NCBI GenBank assembly: GCA_021825295.1
Contig: JAKAHV010000027.1
Coordinates: 1 to 44,447, forward strand
Origin: Nitrospirota bacterium
GTDB taxonomy: Bacteria > Nitrospirota > Thermodesulfovibrionia > Thermodesulfovibrionales > JdFR-88
Length of the DNA stretch: 44,447 nt
Direction: 5' to 3'
The notes beneath the pieces are model-generated. The model had not been told where the DNA came from. It saw only the letters and a list, made by a program, of their open reading frames with translations, and searched no databases. The position numbers and the translations under genes were made by a program. Positions within the stretch are counted from its first letter, which is position 1. Every line of letters starts with the position of its first letter. Shown here in pieces: positions 7,191 through 15,960 of this stretch.

Positions 7191-7587
7191 CTACCAGACC
7201 TTTATTTTCCACTGCCCGTTTTCCTTTACCAGGTCCTCCTCCACCTTTATTGGCGGCATCGGTCCCATCCCCTTCAGTTTCCCCGATGGGACGAAGGTAA
7301 GCAGCGCCCAGGCCCTGCCCGTATTGCCGGTGAACTGAATGGACAGTTCCTGTAATCCTTCAGCGTCTTCGCCGATTCCAGGCGGTGTCTGATGTACTGT
7401 TGTCTGCTTACTTTGGCCTTGTAGGCCCCGTAGTAGCAGTCGTATACCTCGCCGTAGTCCTGCCTGACCGCGGAACCGAAGTATTTGTCCAGCGTATCCT
7501 TGGGGCCGCCGGTCCCGCCGGAATTGCATCCCCCGGCGAAAATGACGGCCGCTGCCGCTAAAAGGAGCATCAAAAGGTTTTTTTCAA
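7191..7587 (-). pseudogene. Frameshifted lipoprotein with NTF2-like domain
   Basis: Two minus-strand frames add up to one protein. The first carries a lipoprotein signal peptide ending in VIFAGGC, then TLDKYFGSAVRQDYGEVYDC and RLESAKTLKDY. The second continues from about 7355 with LSIQFTGNTGRAWALLTFV and a C-terminal VKENGQWKIKVW, a typical ending of DUF4878/NTF2-like lipoproteins. A second break is at the start: GGAGG at 7593-7597 precedes a TTG at 7587 and a run of seven A; eight A would give an in-frame MKKNLLMLLL signal sequence. So there are two single-base indels, which means either gene decay or sequencing error. Confidence 0.65.
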
Positions 7588-7611
7588 GTTGTCCTCCAGG
7601 GTATTATTTAT

Positions 7612-7641
7612 GAAAGGGAGGGCCGGGAGGCCCTCCCTTTC
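7612..7641 (-). terminator. Hairpin terminator, 13-bp perfect stem
   Basis: GAAAGGGAGGGCC pairs with GGCCCTCCCTTTC around a GGGA loop. On the minus strand it ends in TTTC followed by an AT-rich stretch. It lies between the cytochrome remnant and the lipoprotein remnant and would end transcription of the symporter region. Confidence 0.6.
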
Positions 7642-7651
7642 CGCCGCACTC

Positions 7652-7870
7652 CTATCGATGCATGGCCTGCTGGGTCGCCGAGTGGCAGACGGTGCAATTC
7701 CAGATTCAGTAATACGAATACCCGTTTTATCGCGCTGACGGACCCCAAAAACATTCGCGTGGGCATTGTGCATGTCCGGGGAGATATTGTTCGCCCCGTT
7801 GCCGGTCTCCTGCAGGATGTTGTCCGAATGGCAGTGAGAGCAGAGAGAAATAGAATTATCCTGAAACTTT
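7652..7870 (-). pseudogene. Remnant of a multiheme c-type cytochrome gene
   Basis: On the minus strand one frame reads CSHCH (about 7829-7843) followed by NNISPDMHNAHANV, and another ends WNCTVCHSATQQAMHR at TAG 7652-7654. Two CxxCH heme motifs and the intervening His-rich text are characteristic of small multiheme cytochromes. The two pieces are out of frame and separated by a 37-base segment (about 7709-7746) nearly identical to part of the gene at 6813-7160. The 5' part of the gene is gone; the symporter gene ends 40 bases away. Confidence 0.6.
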
Positions 7871-7910
7871 TTTTTGTAAAAAGCGGGCAGGAGGTTGCCG
7901 GAACAAAAAT

Positions 7911-9362
7911 CTATCTCCGGTCCAGGTAATCGTCCAGGCTGATATTCGACATGGGGGGAAACAGGAAGGTCAGCGCCAGCAGCAATATTATTTCCGCGCC
8001 CACGCCGTAAAGCCCAACCCATATGCCCTTGTAGACGGCCACCTTGAAACGCACGAGAAAAAGTATATATGTGGTCACCAGAATGCCGGCGATTGCCGCT
8101 ATGCCGGCCGGGATTTTGGAGACCCTGTTTGTAAACAGGGGCACAAAGACAAGCGGGGAAAGCTGGACAACCCAGGAGCCCGCCATGAGCTGGAGGGTGA
8201 TGATGAACGAGGGGCGCATCGCGAGGCTTGCGTACATGGCCAGCAGGATTATAACGGCCACGGAGACCTTGCTTATGAGCTTTTCCTTCGAATCGCTGAT
8301 GTCCCCGTTTACGAGATTTTTGTATATGTTCCTCGTAAAGAGGTTGGCGGAGGCTATGGACATTATGGAGGCGGGTATCATGCTGCCAAGGATAATAATT
8401 GAGCCGATTATCGCGGTGGGCACGGGGCCGAACGTCCTGGATATCATCTCCGGGAAGGCCATGTTCGGATTTTTCAGCCCGGGGACGATAAACAGGGCGG
8501 CAAACCCCAGAAGGGTGATAAAGACCAGCATGATGTTGTAGATGGGCAGCACGATTGCGTTTTTCCTTATCGCGTCGGAGTTCCTGGCGGAATACACCCC
8601 GGTCAGGGCATGCGGGTACAGGAACAGGGCGCCGGCGGAGCCTAGCGCCATCGTGCCGAACACGCTTACCTGGCCGGCCGAAAGCACGGACTTTTTGGGA
8701 TAATGCGCACTGAACCAGTTGAACATATTGCCTATCGACCCGAAATAATGGTCCGGTATGTATATGACAAGGAAGACCGCCATTGCCCACACAAGAAAAT
8801 CCTTTATAAAGGCGGTCAGCGCGGGCGCCCTGAGCCCGTTGAATACGGTAAACCCGATGACCAGCAGCAGGGACAGGACGATCGCAATGCCGGGGGGCAC
8901 CTTCGTGACCTCCAGCATGAAGTTCATGCCGAATATCTGCAGGCCGATGTACGGAAGCTCGGCCAATATGCCGACTACGGCAACCAGCAAAGCCAGCGCC
9001 CTTGAATCGAAGACACGCTCGACGTAGTCGCCGGCGGTAATGAAATTGTATTTTTGCGCGACATTCCACAAGCGGGGCATCGTCAGGAAGACTATGGGAT
9101 AGGCCATTATGACATAAGAGGTCGCGAAAAGCGCCAGTACGCCCTCGCCGTAAGCCAGACCCGGCACGGCAATGAGCGTGTATGCGGTATAGATATCCCC
9201 GCCTATTAAAAACCAGATGACAAACGCGCCGAATCTCCTGCCCCCTATGCTCCATTCGGAAATGTCGTCGGTCAGAGACGGCTTGAATCTGCTTGCATAA
9301 AACCCCGCCGCGCCTGCCGCGGCAATAAAGGCAAGCATGATCAAAAGCTCAACCAGGTTCAT
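7911..9362 (-). CDS. Sodium:solute symporter (SSS family)
   Basis: 483 residues with about 13 membrane segments, the normal size and topology of this family. Typical signatures include the first-helix start, WSIGGRRFGAFVIWFLIGGD, the TAYTLIAVPGLAYGEG loop and the long middle helices. SSS proteins import a solute such as an organic acid, amino acid or sugar with sodium. The start at ATG 9362 directly follows the stop of the DUF3311 gene with no gap. The pairing with a DUF3311 subunit is the arrangement often seen for monocarboxylate or related acid carriers; the substrate is not deducible here. Confidence 0.88.
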   Translation of the reverse strand: MNLVELLIMLAFIAAAGAAGFYASRFKPSLTDDISEWSIGGRRFGAFVIWFLIGGDIYTAYTLIAVPGLAYGEGVLALFATSYVIMAYPIVFLTMPRLWNVAQKYNFITAGDYVERVFDSRALALLVAVVGILAELPYIGLQIFGMNFMLEVTKVPPGIAIVLSLLLVIGFTVFNGLRAPALTAFIKDFLVWAMAVFLVIYIPDHYFGSIGNMFNWFSAHYPKKSVLSAGQVSVFGTMALGSAGALFLYPHALTGVYSARNSDAIRKNAIVLPIYNIMLVFITLLGFAALFIVPGLKNPNMAFPEMISRTFGPVPTAIIGSIIILGSMIPASIMSIASANLFTRNIYKNLVNGDISDSKEKLISKVSVAVIILLAMYASLAMRPSFIITLQLMAGSWVVQLSPLVFVPLFTNRVSKIPAGIAAIAGILVTTYILFLVRFKVAVYKGIWVGLYGVGAEIILLLALTFLFPPMSNISLDDYLDRR

Positions 9363-9575
9363 TCAGGGCTTCCCGCCACCGGATTTCTCGATGTAATACG
9401 CGATTGCCATAAGGACAATGGTCACTATATCCATGAGAATCAGGAAGAAAGACATGAAGTCCAGTTCCAGCACCGTGCCGCTGCGGTTGTAGAAGGGTAT
9501 CCCGAATGAGAGGATGACTATGGGCGTCACCGTCAACGCCCATACAGCCGGATGATGCCGCTTGTATTTTTTCAC
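9363..9575 (-). CDS. DUF3311-type small membrane protein
   Basis: 70 residues with two membrane helices (about residues 12-28 and 38-60) separated by a short NRSGTVLELDFM loop. Small proteins of this kind lie directly upstream of SSS-family symporters and are thought to be accessory subunits. The start is GTG 9575 after a GGAGGGG ribosome site. It is translationally coupled to the symporter gene. Confidence 0.75.
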   Translation of the reverse strand: MKKYKRHHPAVWALTVTPIVILSFGIPFYNRSGTVLELDFMSFFLILMDIVTIVLMAIAYYIEKSGGGKP

Positions 9576-9719
9576 AAAACCCCTCCAGCATGAACAATGA
9601 ATTCATGATGCCGTGCAGCCGCCATCCATTATACTCCCTCCGTTGCCGTCAGTCCAAGCCGGACAGACGCCGTCTTCTGTCTGCATCCGGCCTGAGACAT
9701 CTGTGCGGCAAGGCTGATT

Positions 9720-9763
9720 ATCTGCCTGCCCCTTTCGCTCGGTCGCGCGGTTCCGGACGTGTA
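9720..9763 (-). repeat. Dispersed repeat family R3, copy B
   Basis: Read on the minus strand: TACACGTCCGGAACCGCGCG followed by ACCGAGCGAAAGGGGCAGGC and AGAT. It aligns with copy A and with the copy at 20195-20245. The gap 9607-9867 holds this repeat and no recognisable gene. Confidence 0.5.
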
Positions 9764-9867
9764 AGCCCCGCAAAACTGACGCTGGCCTGCCCAAGGAATC
9801 CAGGGGACCTTATGCAGGCCCTCAGGGCTTTCATATTGTCATGCCCTGATGATAAAATTCTATTACT

Positions 9868-11127
9868 GTGGCCGTTTTTTTAACTCACATTTGCTCCAGG
9901 CTTCTGCACAGTCCTTATTCCGCAGCCACGTTTCTCATGTGCCTGGCACAGATATTCCTGTTTGCCGGGGCTTGGCGGTTGTCCGGCTGCGTCAGCCGGC
10001 CCCTGCCGAGGGCGCTGCTGCGATGTCTTCTGGCCGCCGCGTGTCTGGTTTCGCTTGCAAGCGGCGCCGCCTCGCTTTCGATGCGGGTCTCGCCGGGCAA
10101 GGTTTTGCCGGCCCCGGTTCTGGCCGCATCCAGGCTCTGGCTGTTCGCGTCTTTTTCGGGGCTGCTGGCGGTGATAATGGTATGGGCGGCGGCGAAGACT
10201 GCTGCGCATGTAATGCCTGCCGCCCGGCGGAGGGATTTCGACCCGTCGCGGCGGCGTTTTTTGCGGTACAGCGTTACAGTGGCCGGCAGCGCCCCGTTTC
10301 TGGCTGCCGCGTATGGCTACGGCAGCAGGCTGGAGTATCGCATCCGGAGGGTCCAGGCGCCTGTTGCGCACCTGCCTGAAAAACTGGACGGACTGAGGAT
10401 CGCGCAGCTAAGCGATATCCATACAGGAGCCTTCATGCCGCTTGAGGATGTACGGCGCGCGGTGGTTATGGCCAACCGGCTGCACCCCGATCTCATTGTG
10501 GTCACGGGGGATTTCATCAGCCAGGTGGGCGATCCCCTTGAAGATTGCATCCGGGAGCTGGGCCGTCTGAGCGCCCCGCTCGGGGTATGGGGGTGCAACG
10601 GCAATCACGAGGAATATGCCGGGGTGGAACACCTCTCGCAGGTGCTCTTTCAGCGCTACGGGATGAGGCTGCTGCGGCACGAGAATGCGGAGATTCACTG
10701 GCGCGGGGCAGGGTTCAATATGATCGGGGTTGATTACCAGGGGCAGGCAACCCCGGAGACGCGGATGCTTTCCGGCCTGGAGCCCCTTGTGCGGAGGGAC
10801 ATGCCCAACATACTTCTCTCGCATAACCCGAATTCATTTTACCGGGCGGCCGGGATGGGGATAGAGCTCATGCTGGCCGGGCATACCCATGGAGGCCAGA
10901 TCCGGATCGCGGGTGACGTGTTGAACCCCGCGCGCCTCTACACGGACTTTGTGGAGGGGATGTATCACCTTGCCCTGGGCGAAGACCCGTCTGCATACGG
11001 GGCCGTGCGGCCGGGCCCGCGGGCGGCCACCCTGTACGTCAACAGGGGCCTCGGCACGATCTGGATCCCCGTGCGCCTTGGGGTCCCCCCGGAGATAACA
11101 CTGCTTACCCTGCGTCAGGCCGTCTGA
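9868..11127 (+). CDS. Membrane-anchored calcineurin-like metallophosphoesterase
   Basis: 419 residues. The N-terminal 115 residues form about four membrane helices, then a basic RRRFLRYS segment leads into another hydrophobic stretch. The catalytic domain shows all metal-site motifs: SDIHTG (Asp183, His185), VTGDF (Asp215), GNHE (Asn246, His247), LLSHNP (His319) and AGHTHGGQ (His339, His341). This is the YaeI/YkuE-type family, in which some members hydrolyse UDP-diacylglucosamine or other phosphodiesters; the substrate here is unknown. The start is uncertain: GTG 9868 gives the longest form, and an ATG near 9937 is possible. It converges on the nuoG-like gene with a shared terminator. Confidence 0.88.
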   Translation: MAVFLTHICSRLLHSPYSAATFLMCLAQIFLFAGAWRLSGCVSRPLPRALLRCLLAAACLVSLASGAASLSMRVSPGKVLPAPVLAASRLWLFASFSGLLAVIMVWAAAKTAAHVMPAARRRDFDPSRRRFLRYSVTVAGSAPFLAAAYGYGSRLEYRIRRVQAPVAHLPEKLDGLRIAQLSDIHTGAFMPLEDVRRAVVMANRLHPDLIVVTGDFISQVGDPLEDCIRELGRLSAPLGVWGCNGNHEEYAGVEHLSQVLFQRYGMRLLRHENAEIHWRGAGFNMIGVDYQGQATPETRMLSGLEPLVRRDMPNILLSHNPNSFYRAAGMGIELMLAGHTHGGQIRIAGDVLNPARLYTDFVEGMYHLALGEDPSAYGAVRPGPRAATLYVNRGLGTIWIPVRLGVPPEITLLTLRQAV

Positions 11128-11157
11128 ACCAATCCGGGGGACTGCAGGTGAGGGGTA

Positions 11158-11193
11158 AAGCCCCGGCATTGTGCAGCCGGGGCTTCGATTTTT
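11158..11193. terminator. Terminator hairpin between converging genes
   Basis: AAGCCCCGGC (11158-11167) pairs with GCCGGGGCTT (11176-11185), followed by CGATTTTT. It ends the metallophosphoesterase transcript and can also act on the nuoG-like operon arriving from the other side. Confidence 0.85.
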
Positions 11194-11210
11194 GGGGCCG
11201 GGAAGGCCGC

Positions 11211-13670
11211 CTACGCGGCCTCTACCTTGACGGCAACGGCCGGGGCCTCGCCGTTTGTGGGGGGCGAGGTGAGCATGTTTACCCCGGCGTGGGCGAAATG
11301 GGTGGGGACGAAGACCATCCCCTCCGGCACCTCGACGGTCACTTTCGCCTTCAGGTAAATGACAGCTCCGTTTTTGCCGCTTACCTTCGCAAATCCTTCA
11401 TCGGTTACGCCGCATGCCTTCGCGTCCGCGGGGTTTATCTGCAGGTAAGCGTCAGAGACTGCCGAGCCCAGGTTTTTGGATATCGCGGTAAGGCTGCCGG
11501 AATGCTGCATCAGGTTGCCGGTGGCAAGCAGGAGCCGGTAGCCGTCCTCCGTTGTCTCAGTAGTCGCCTGCTCCACGGCAGTCAGTGCCGGGGTGGCCGC
11601 GGGTAGCTGCGCAGAAAGCACGTTTTCTGCCGTCTCCTCCGCAAGCTCGGCGAAATTCCCGGCGCCCATCTCCGCCTTCATGAGCGTTCCAAGGTTTCTC
11701 AGTATCTTCCAGTCGGGCATCGAAAGGCCGGTCTCCGGCAGGCATTTGACGAATTTTTGGGGTTTGCCCGTGAGCCCCACAAACGTGCCTTCCTTCTCGC
11801 TCCAGCTTGCGGCGGGCAGCACGACATGGGCCATGGCGGCCGTCTCCGTCATCATGATGTCCTGCACTATGAGGAGATCGAGCCCCTCCAGGGCCTTCAT
11901 GACCTTTGCCGTGCCGGGGAAGGTGACGGCGGGGTTTTCACCCATGATGTAGAGCGCCTTTATCGGTTTTTGCCCGTTGCCGTAGAGCATCTGCCGCGCA
12001 TCAAGGCCCTTGCCCTCATCCCCGAAGGCCATCTGGAGCCCCAGGGTGTTTGCGAACTCGGGCGGCATGCCGAGGGCCTCCGGGCCCCTGCCAAGGAGGA
12101 TGGCCAGGTCCATGAGCGCAAGCGCGGTCCCCTCGCCCTTCGTGTTGCTGGAGCTTCCAAACGACGCAAAGAGCATCGGGTTTTTTGCCGCGGCAAGCGC
12201 GGCCGCCGTCTGCCTTATGTCTTCCGCGGAGACCCCGGTCATCCGGGCCGCCTCCCCGGGGCTGTATTTCTTCAGGTGCTCCGCCAGTTGCGGAAACCCG
12301 TTTACTTTCTCCGCGTCCTTGTTGTGAAGGCCCCCTTCGAGCATGGCGCTCATGATCCCGTTTACCAGGGCCACGCCGGTCGCGGGCCTGCTCCTCAGCC
12401 AGGTGGAGCTCCATGTGGCGAGCTTCGTCTCCTGCGGGCCGGCCACTATCAGGGTGGCCTCCGAATCCCTGCGCGCGGCCAGCACCTTCAGGCCGTAGAC
12501 CGGGTGGGTGGAGGTGAGGTCGGATTCGAGGACGAACAAAACGTCGGCCGCTAGCGGCGCGTTAAAGTCGAGGGCGAGCCACGGTATGCCGAATGCCTTC
12601 TTCAGCGCGCCCGTCTGTTTGTGATAGCCGAACCTCGCCCTTGAATCCAGGTTGTTCGAGCCCACGGCAAGGGACATGAATTTCCTGAGCATGTAGTTGT
12701 CCTCCACCGAGCACCGCTCCGAGCCGAGGGCGCCCACGCTTTCCGCGCCGTGTTTCGCCTTCACCTCGGACAGCCGGGCCGCCACGAACTCCAGGGCCTC
12801 CTGCCAGCTTGCGGGCTCAAGCTTTCCCCCCTTCCTCAGCAGCGGGGTTGTCAGCCTGTGTTCGGACTCGATGAAGTCAAAGCCGAACCGCCCTCTGGGG
12901 CAGAGGTCCCCCTCGTTGATGCCGACGCCGTCTTTGCCCCTCGCCCGCATTATGCGGCCTTCCCGCAGGCTGAGCACGGTGGTGCAGCCCACGGAGCAAT
13001 ACGGGCAGATGTTCGGCTGCTCCTCCATGAACCAGACACGGGAGCGGAACCTGTAGGGTTTCGTGCCCAGGGCGCCCACGGGGCAGGAGTCCACGCACTG
13101 GCCGCAGAACTCGCAGTCAAGCGTCTCCTCGAAGGCAGGGCTTATCTTTGTCTTGAAACCGCGGCCTATCAGGTTTATGGCCCCTACGCCCTGGTGCTCC
13201 TTGCAGACCCTCACGCATTTTCCGCAGAGGATGCAGCGGTTTGTGTTTCTCTCGATGAGCGGGGCGGCGAGAAATTCGGGCTCGTGCTTCCTCTCGCCGG
13301 AAAACCGGCTCTGGGAGGGGCCGTACTTGAACGCCAGGTCCTGAAGCTCGCATTCCCCGGCCTTGTCGCAGACGGGGCAGTCAAGCGGATGGTGCACAAG
13401 CAGCAGCTCGAGGACGGTCCTCCTGGCCTTTTCAAGCTTCGGGGTCTCGGTCTGGACGACCATCCCCTGCTCGGCCGGCGTGGAGCATGAGGCGAGCAGT
13501 TTCTTCTGGCCCTCGACTTCGACCAGGCAGAGGCGGCAGCCGCCGTAAGGGGTGAGCCTCCTGTCCCAGCAGAGGTGCGGTATGTATATGCCGTTTGCCT
13601 GCGCCGCCTGCAGTATGGTGCTCTTGGGCGGGCACTGTACCTTCCTGCCGTTTATTGTTAGCTCTATCAT
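11211..13670 (-). CDS. NuoG-like iron-sulfur subunit of a soluble NAD(P)-linked oxidoreductase
   Basis: 819 residues. In order: an N-terminal [2Fe-2S] domain (Cys34, Cys45, Cys48, Cys62), a His-Cys [4Fe-4S] site (HHPLDCPVCDKAGEC), two ferredoxin clusters (CILCGKCVRVC and CEFCGQCVDSCPVG), another cluster (CPYCSVGC to LCPRGR) and a long molybdopterin-oxidoreductase-type domain. At the place where formate dehydrogenases have the catalytic Cys or Sec, this protein reads NNLDSRARFGYH, as in complex I NuoG, so it is not a formate dehydrogenase; no H-cluster motif is present either. It overlaps the nuoF-like gene by four bases (ATGA) and ends the operon. It probably carries electrons to an unidentified partner. 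Confidence 0.9.
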   Translation of the reverse strand: MIELTINGRKVQCPPKSTILQAAQANGIYIPHLCWDRRLTPYGGCRLCLVEVEGQKKLLASCSTPAEQGMVVQTETPKLEKARRTVLELLLVHHPLDCPVCDKAGECELQDLAFKYGPSQSRFSGERKHEPEFLAAPLIERNTNRCILCGKCVRVCKEHQGVGAINLIGRGFKTKISPAFEETLDCEFCGQCVDSCPVGALGTKPYRFRSRVWFMEEQPNICPYCSVGCTTVLSLREGRIMRARGKDGVGINEGDLCPRGRFGFDFIESEHRLTTPLLRKGGKLEPASWQEALEFVAARLSEVKAKHGAESVGALGSERCSVEDNYMLRKFMSLAVGSNNLDSRARFGYHKQTGALKKAFGIPWLALDFNAPLAADVLFVLESDLTSTHPVYGLKVLAARRDSEATLIVAGPQETKLATWSSTWLRSRPATGVALVNGIMSAMLEGGLHNKDAEKVNGFPQLAEHLKKYSPGEAARMTGVSAEDIRQTAAALAAAKNPMLFASFGSSSNTKGEGTALALMDLAILLGRGPEALGMPPEFANTLGLQMAFGDEGKGLDARQMLYGNGQKPIKALYIMGENPAVTFPGTAKVMKALEGLDLLIVQDIMMTETAAMAHVVLPAASWSEKEGTFVGLTGKPQKFVKCLPETGLSMPDWKILRNLGTLMKAEMGAGNFAELAEETAENVLSAQLPAATPALTAVEQATTETTEDGYRLLLATGNLMQHSGSLTAISKNLGSAVSDAYLQINPADAKACGVTDEGFAKVSGKNGAVIYLKAKVTVEVPEGMVFVPTHFAHAGVNMLTSPPTNGEAPAVAVKVEAA

Positions 13671-15514
13671 ATCGTCTCCACTCCTTTCGCCCTGGCCAGC
13701 AGCTCCTGCCTCAGGCTGCCGGGGCCGATCTTAAGGGCGCCGAACTTGCAAGCCTCGTAGCAGGAGCGGCATTTTATGCAGAGCTCCTGGTTTATGACAT
13801 GCGGCTGTTTCTTTTCGCCGCTGACCGCCTTCTGGGGGCAGACCCTGGCGCAGGCCCCGCAGCCCTTGCAGGTCTCGGGGTCCACGTAGAAGGTCACAAG
13901 CGGCCTGCATACGCCCGCCTTGCACCAGCCCTCCTTTATGTGGGATTCGTACTCGTCCCTGAAATACCTTATGGTGGAGAGCACCGGGTTGGGCGCGGTC
14001 TGTCCCAGACCGCAGAGCGAGGTGTTTATGATGTCCTGGGCCAGGTCCTGCAGCAGCTCTATGTCGCCTTCCCTGCCCCTGCCCTCGGTTATGTCCACGA
14101 GCTTGTCGTGCATCACCTTTGTGCCGATCCTGCACGGCGGGCACTTGCCGCAGGACTCGTCCGTCGTGAATTCCAGGAAGAATTTCGCCACGCTCACCAT
14201 GCAGTTGTAGTTGTCGATTACGACCATGCCCCCGGAGCCGACGATGGCCCCGGTCTGTACGATGTCCTCGTAGGTGACCGGCGTGTCCAGGAGGTGCTCC
14301 GGTATGCAGCCGCCGGAGGGGCCGCCAAGCTGGACGGCCTTGAACTTCCGCCCCTTCTTGATGCCCCCGCCGATGTCGAATATGACCTTTTTGAGCGGAA
14401 TGCCCATCGGCACCTCGATGAGTCCTATGTTGTTGACGGCGCCGGTGAGGGCGAAGACCTTCGTGCCGGTGGATTTCTCCGTGCCGAGGCTCTTGAACCA
14501 GTCCGCGCCGTTTATGATTATGGAGGGGATATTGGCGTAGGTCTCCACGTTGTTGAGGACAGTGGGCTTCTTCCAGAGGCCCTGCACCGCGGGAAACGGC
14601 GGCCTTGGTATGGGCATTCCGCGCTTGCCCTCGATGGAGCGCATGAGCGCGGTCTCCTCGCCGCATACGAAAGCCCCGGCGCCCTGGTATATCTCTATGT
14701 CCAGCGAGAACCCGGTGCCCAGGATGTTTTCGCCCAGCAGGCCGTACGCCCTCGCATCGTCTATGGCCTTCTGCAGCCTCTGCACCGCGAGCGGGTACTC
14801 GGCCCTGACGTATATGTAGCCCTTGCTTGCGCCGATTGCCCTCGCGCCTATTATCATGCCCTCCAGCACCACGTGCGGGTCCGCCTCCATAACGCTCCTG
14901 TCCATGAAGGCCCCGGGGTCGCCCTCGTCGCCGTTGCAGAGGATGAACTTCAGGGGGCCGGGCACCCGGGCGCAGAGCTCCCATTTAAGGCCGGTGGGGA
15001 ATCCGGCGCCTCCGCGCCCCCTCAGGCCGGAGGATTTGACCTCCTTCACAATGTCCGCCGGGGTCATCCCGGTGAGCGCCTTCGCGGCCGCCCGGTACCC
15101 GTCCCGGGCGATGTATTCCTCTATCTTCTCCGGGTCTATCAGGCCCTTGTTCCTCAGCGCGCGCAGCACCTGGAGGTTGAAAAACGGTATCTCCCTCATT
15201 ACGGGCACTATCTGCTTCTTCTCCGGCTCCTTGTACATCAGCCTCTGGACCGGCCTGCCCTTGAGGAGATGCTCCTCCACTATCACCGGTACGTCCTCCG
15301 GCGTCAGCTTCTCATAGAAGATGCCGTCCGGATAGACGGTCATGATGGGCCCCTCGGCGCAAAAACCGTTGCAGCCCGTCAGGACTATATTTATCTCCTT
15401 GTCGAGCCCCTTGTTCTTGAGCTCCTCTTCGAGGGCATGCTTCACCTTGAGCCCTCCGCTCGCGATGCAGCCCGTGCCCCCGCATACCATCAGGTTGGCT
15501 CTGAATTTATCCAT
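13667..15514 (-). CDS. NuoF/HndC-like flavoprotein subunit with extra ferredoxin domains
   Basis: 615 residues. The N-terminal thioredoxin-like [2Fe-2S] domain has Cys11, Cys16, Cys48 and Cys52. The NuoF core follows, with FMN/NAD motifs RGRGGAGFPTGLKWE and GAGAFVCGEETALMRSIEGK and the [4Fe-4S] motif ESCGKCPPCRIGT. The C-terminus carries two [4Fe-4S] ferredoxin motifs (CKGCGACARVCP and CIKCRSCYEACKFGAL). This layout is that of HndC/HydB-type subunits of electron-bifurcating hydrogenases and NAD(P)H-dependent complexes, longer than the plain NuoF of complex I. It oxidises or reduces NAD(P)H on FMN. It lies 47 bases after the HndB-like gene. Confidence 0.93.
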   Translation of the reverse strand: MDKFRANLMVCGGTGCIASGGLKVKHALEEELKNKGLDKEINIVLTGCNGFCAEGPIMTVYPDGIFYEKLTPEDVPVIVEEHLLKGRPVQRLMYKEPEKKQIVPVMREIPFFNLQVLRALRNKGLIDPEKIEEYIARDGYRAAAKALTGMTPADIVKEVKSSGLRGRGGAGFPTGLKWELCARVPGPLKFILCNGDEGDPGAFMDRSVMEADPHVVLEGMIIGARAIGASKGYIYVRAEYPLAVQRLQKAIDDARAYGLLGENILGTGFSLDIEIYQGAGAFVCGEETALMRSIEGKRGMPIPRPPFPAVQGLWKKPTVLNNVETYANIPSIIINGADWFKSLGTEKSTGTKVFALTGAVNNIGLIEVPMGIPLKKVIFDIGGGIKKGRKFKAVQLGGPSGGCIPEHLLDTPVTYEDIVQTGAIVGSGGMVVIDNYNCMVSVAKFFLEFTTDESCGKCPPCRIGTKVMHDKLVDITEGRGREGDIELLQDLAQDIINTSLCGLGQTAPNPVLSTIRYFRDEYESHIKEGWCKAGVCRPLVTFYVDPETCKGCGACARVCPQKAVSGEKKQPHVINQELCIKCRSCYEACKFGALKIGPGSLRQELLARAKGVETI

Positions 15515-15561
15515 CTCTAGAATTTCCTCCGCTTTTGGGGAATTTTCATGAATTTTTTATC

Positions 15562-15945
15562 TCAATAAGAGGTCTCACTGCCCATGACAAGGGCGTATTC
15601 CTCGACAATATTGCCCTGCTGTATATGCTCCCTGAATATCCTTTTCATCTTTTCGGCGTCCAGGCAGCAGTATTTGACGGGCGCGGCCCCCAGTATCTCG
15701 ACCGTGGCCATCGGCTCCTTGCTGCAAAACCCGGCGCACCCCGAGGCCGTCACGATCACGTCCTTGACGTTGCCGTTGGCCAGCTCCTCCACGACCGCGT
15801 TCATGACGGCGCGGGCGCCGGCGGCGATGCCGCAGGTCCCCATGTGCACCGTGACCTTGGCCCTGTAGCCGCCCTCCCTGAGGTTGAAGGTGGCCGCGTA
15901 CTGCTCCTTGATCTTCTTAAGGTCGTCTATCGTCAGCTTTTGCAT
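15562..15945 (-). CDS. HndB-like [2Fe-2S] thioredoxin-fold ferredoxin
   Basis: 127 residues. VHMGTCGIAAGARAVMNAV and VTASGCAGFCSKEP supply Cys residues of a thioredoxin-like [2Fe-2S] cluster of the NuoE/HndB type, and YCCLDAEKMKRIF is the typical C-terminal part. The first half of the cluster motif has a single clear Cys (TCGIAAG), where NuoE has two, which is usual in HndB proteins. In bifurcating hydrogenases this small subunit sits between NuoE-like and NuoF-like genes, exactly as here. Confidence 0.85.
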   Translation of the reverse strand: MQKLTIDDLKKIKEQYAATFNLREGGYRAKVTVHMGTCGIAAGARAVMNAVVEELANGNVKDVIVTASGCAGFCSKEPMATVEILGAAPVKYCCLDAEKMKRIFREHIQQGNIVEEYALVMGSETSY

Positions 15946-15960
15946 GTTGGAAAGCCTCCT

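Noticed and set aside
7570-9255. 561-residue open frame on the minus strand
   Set aside because: It is a shadow of the SSS symporter in another frame: Arg/Gly/His-rich text without domains. Only its last part carries real signal (the CSHCH of the cytochrome remnant).
11211-13670. Possible formate dehydrogenase or [FeFe]-hydrogenase identity of the 819-residue protein
   Set aside because: No catalytic Cys or Sec at the FdhF position (it reads NNLDSRARF) and no H-cluster Cys motifs, so NuoG-like is the better call.
13595-15520. 641-residue open frame on the plus strand opposite the NuoF-like gene
   Set aside because: Antisense shadow caused by high GC and biased third positions; no domain, and the minus strand encodes clear FMN, NAD and Fe-S motifs.
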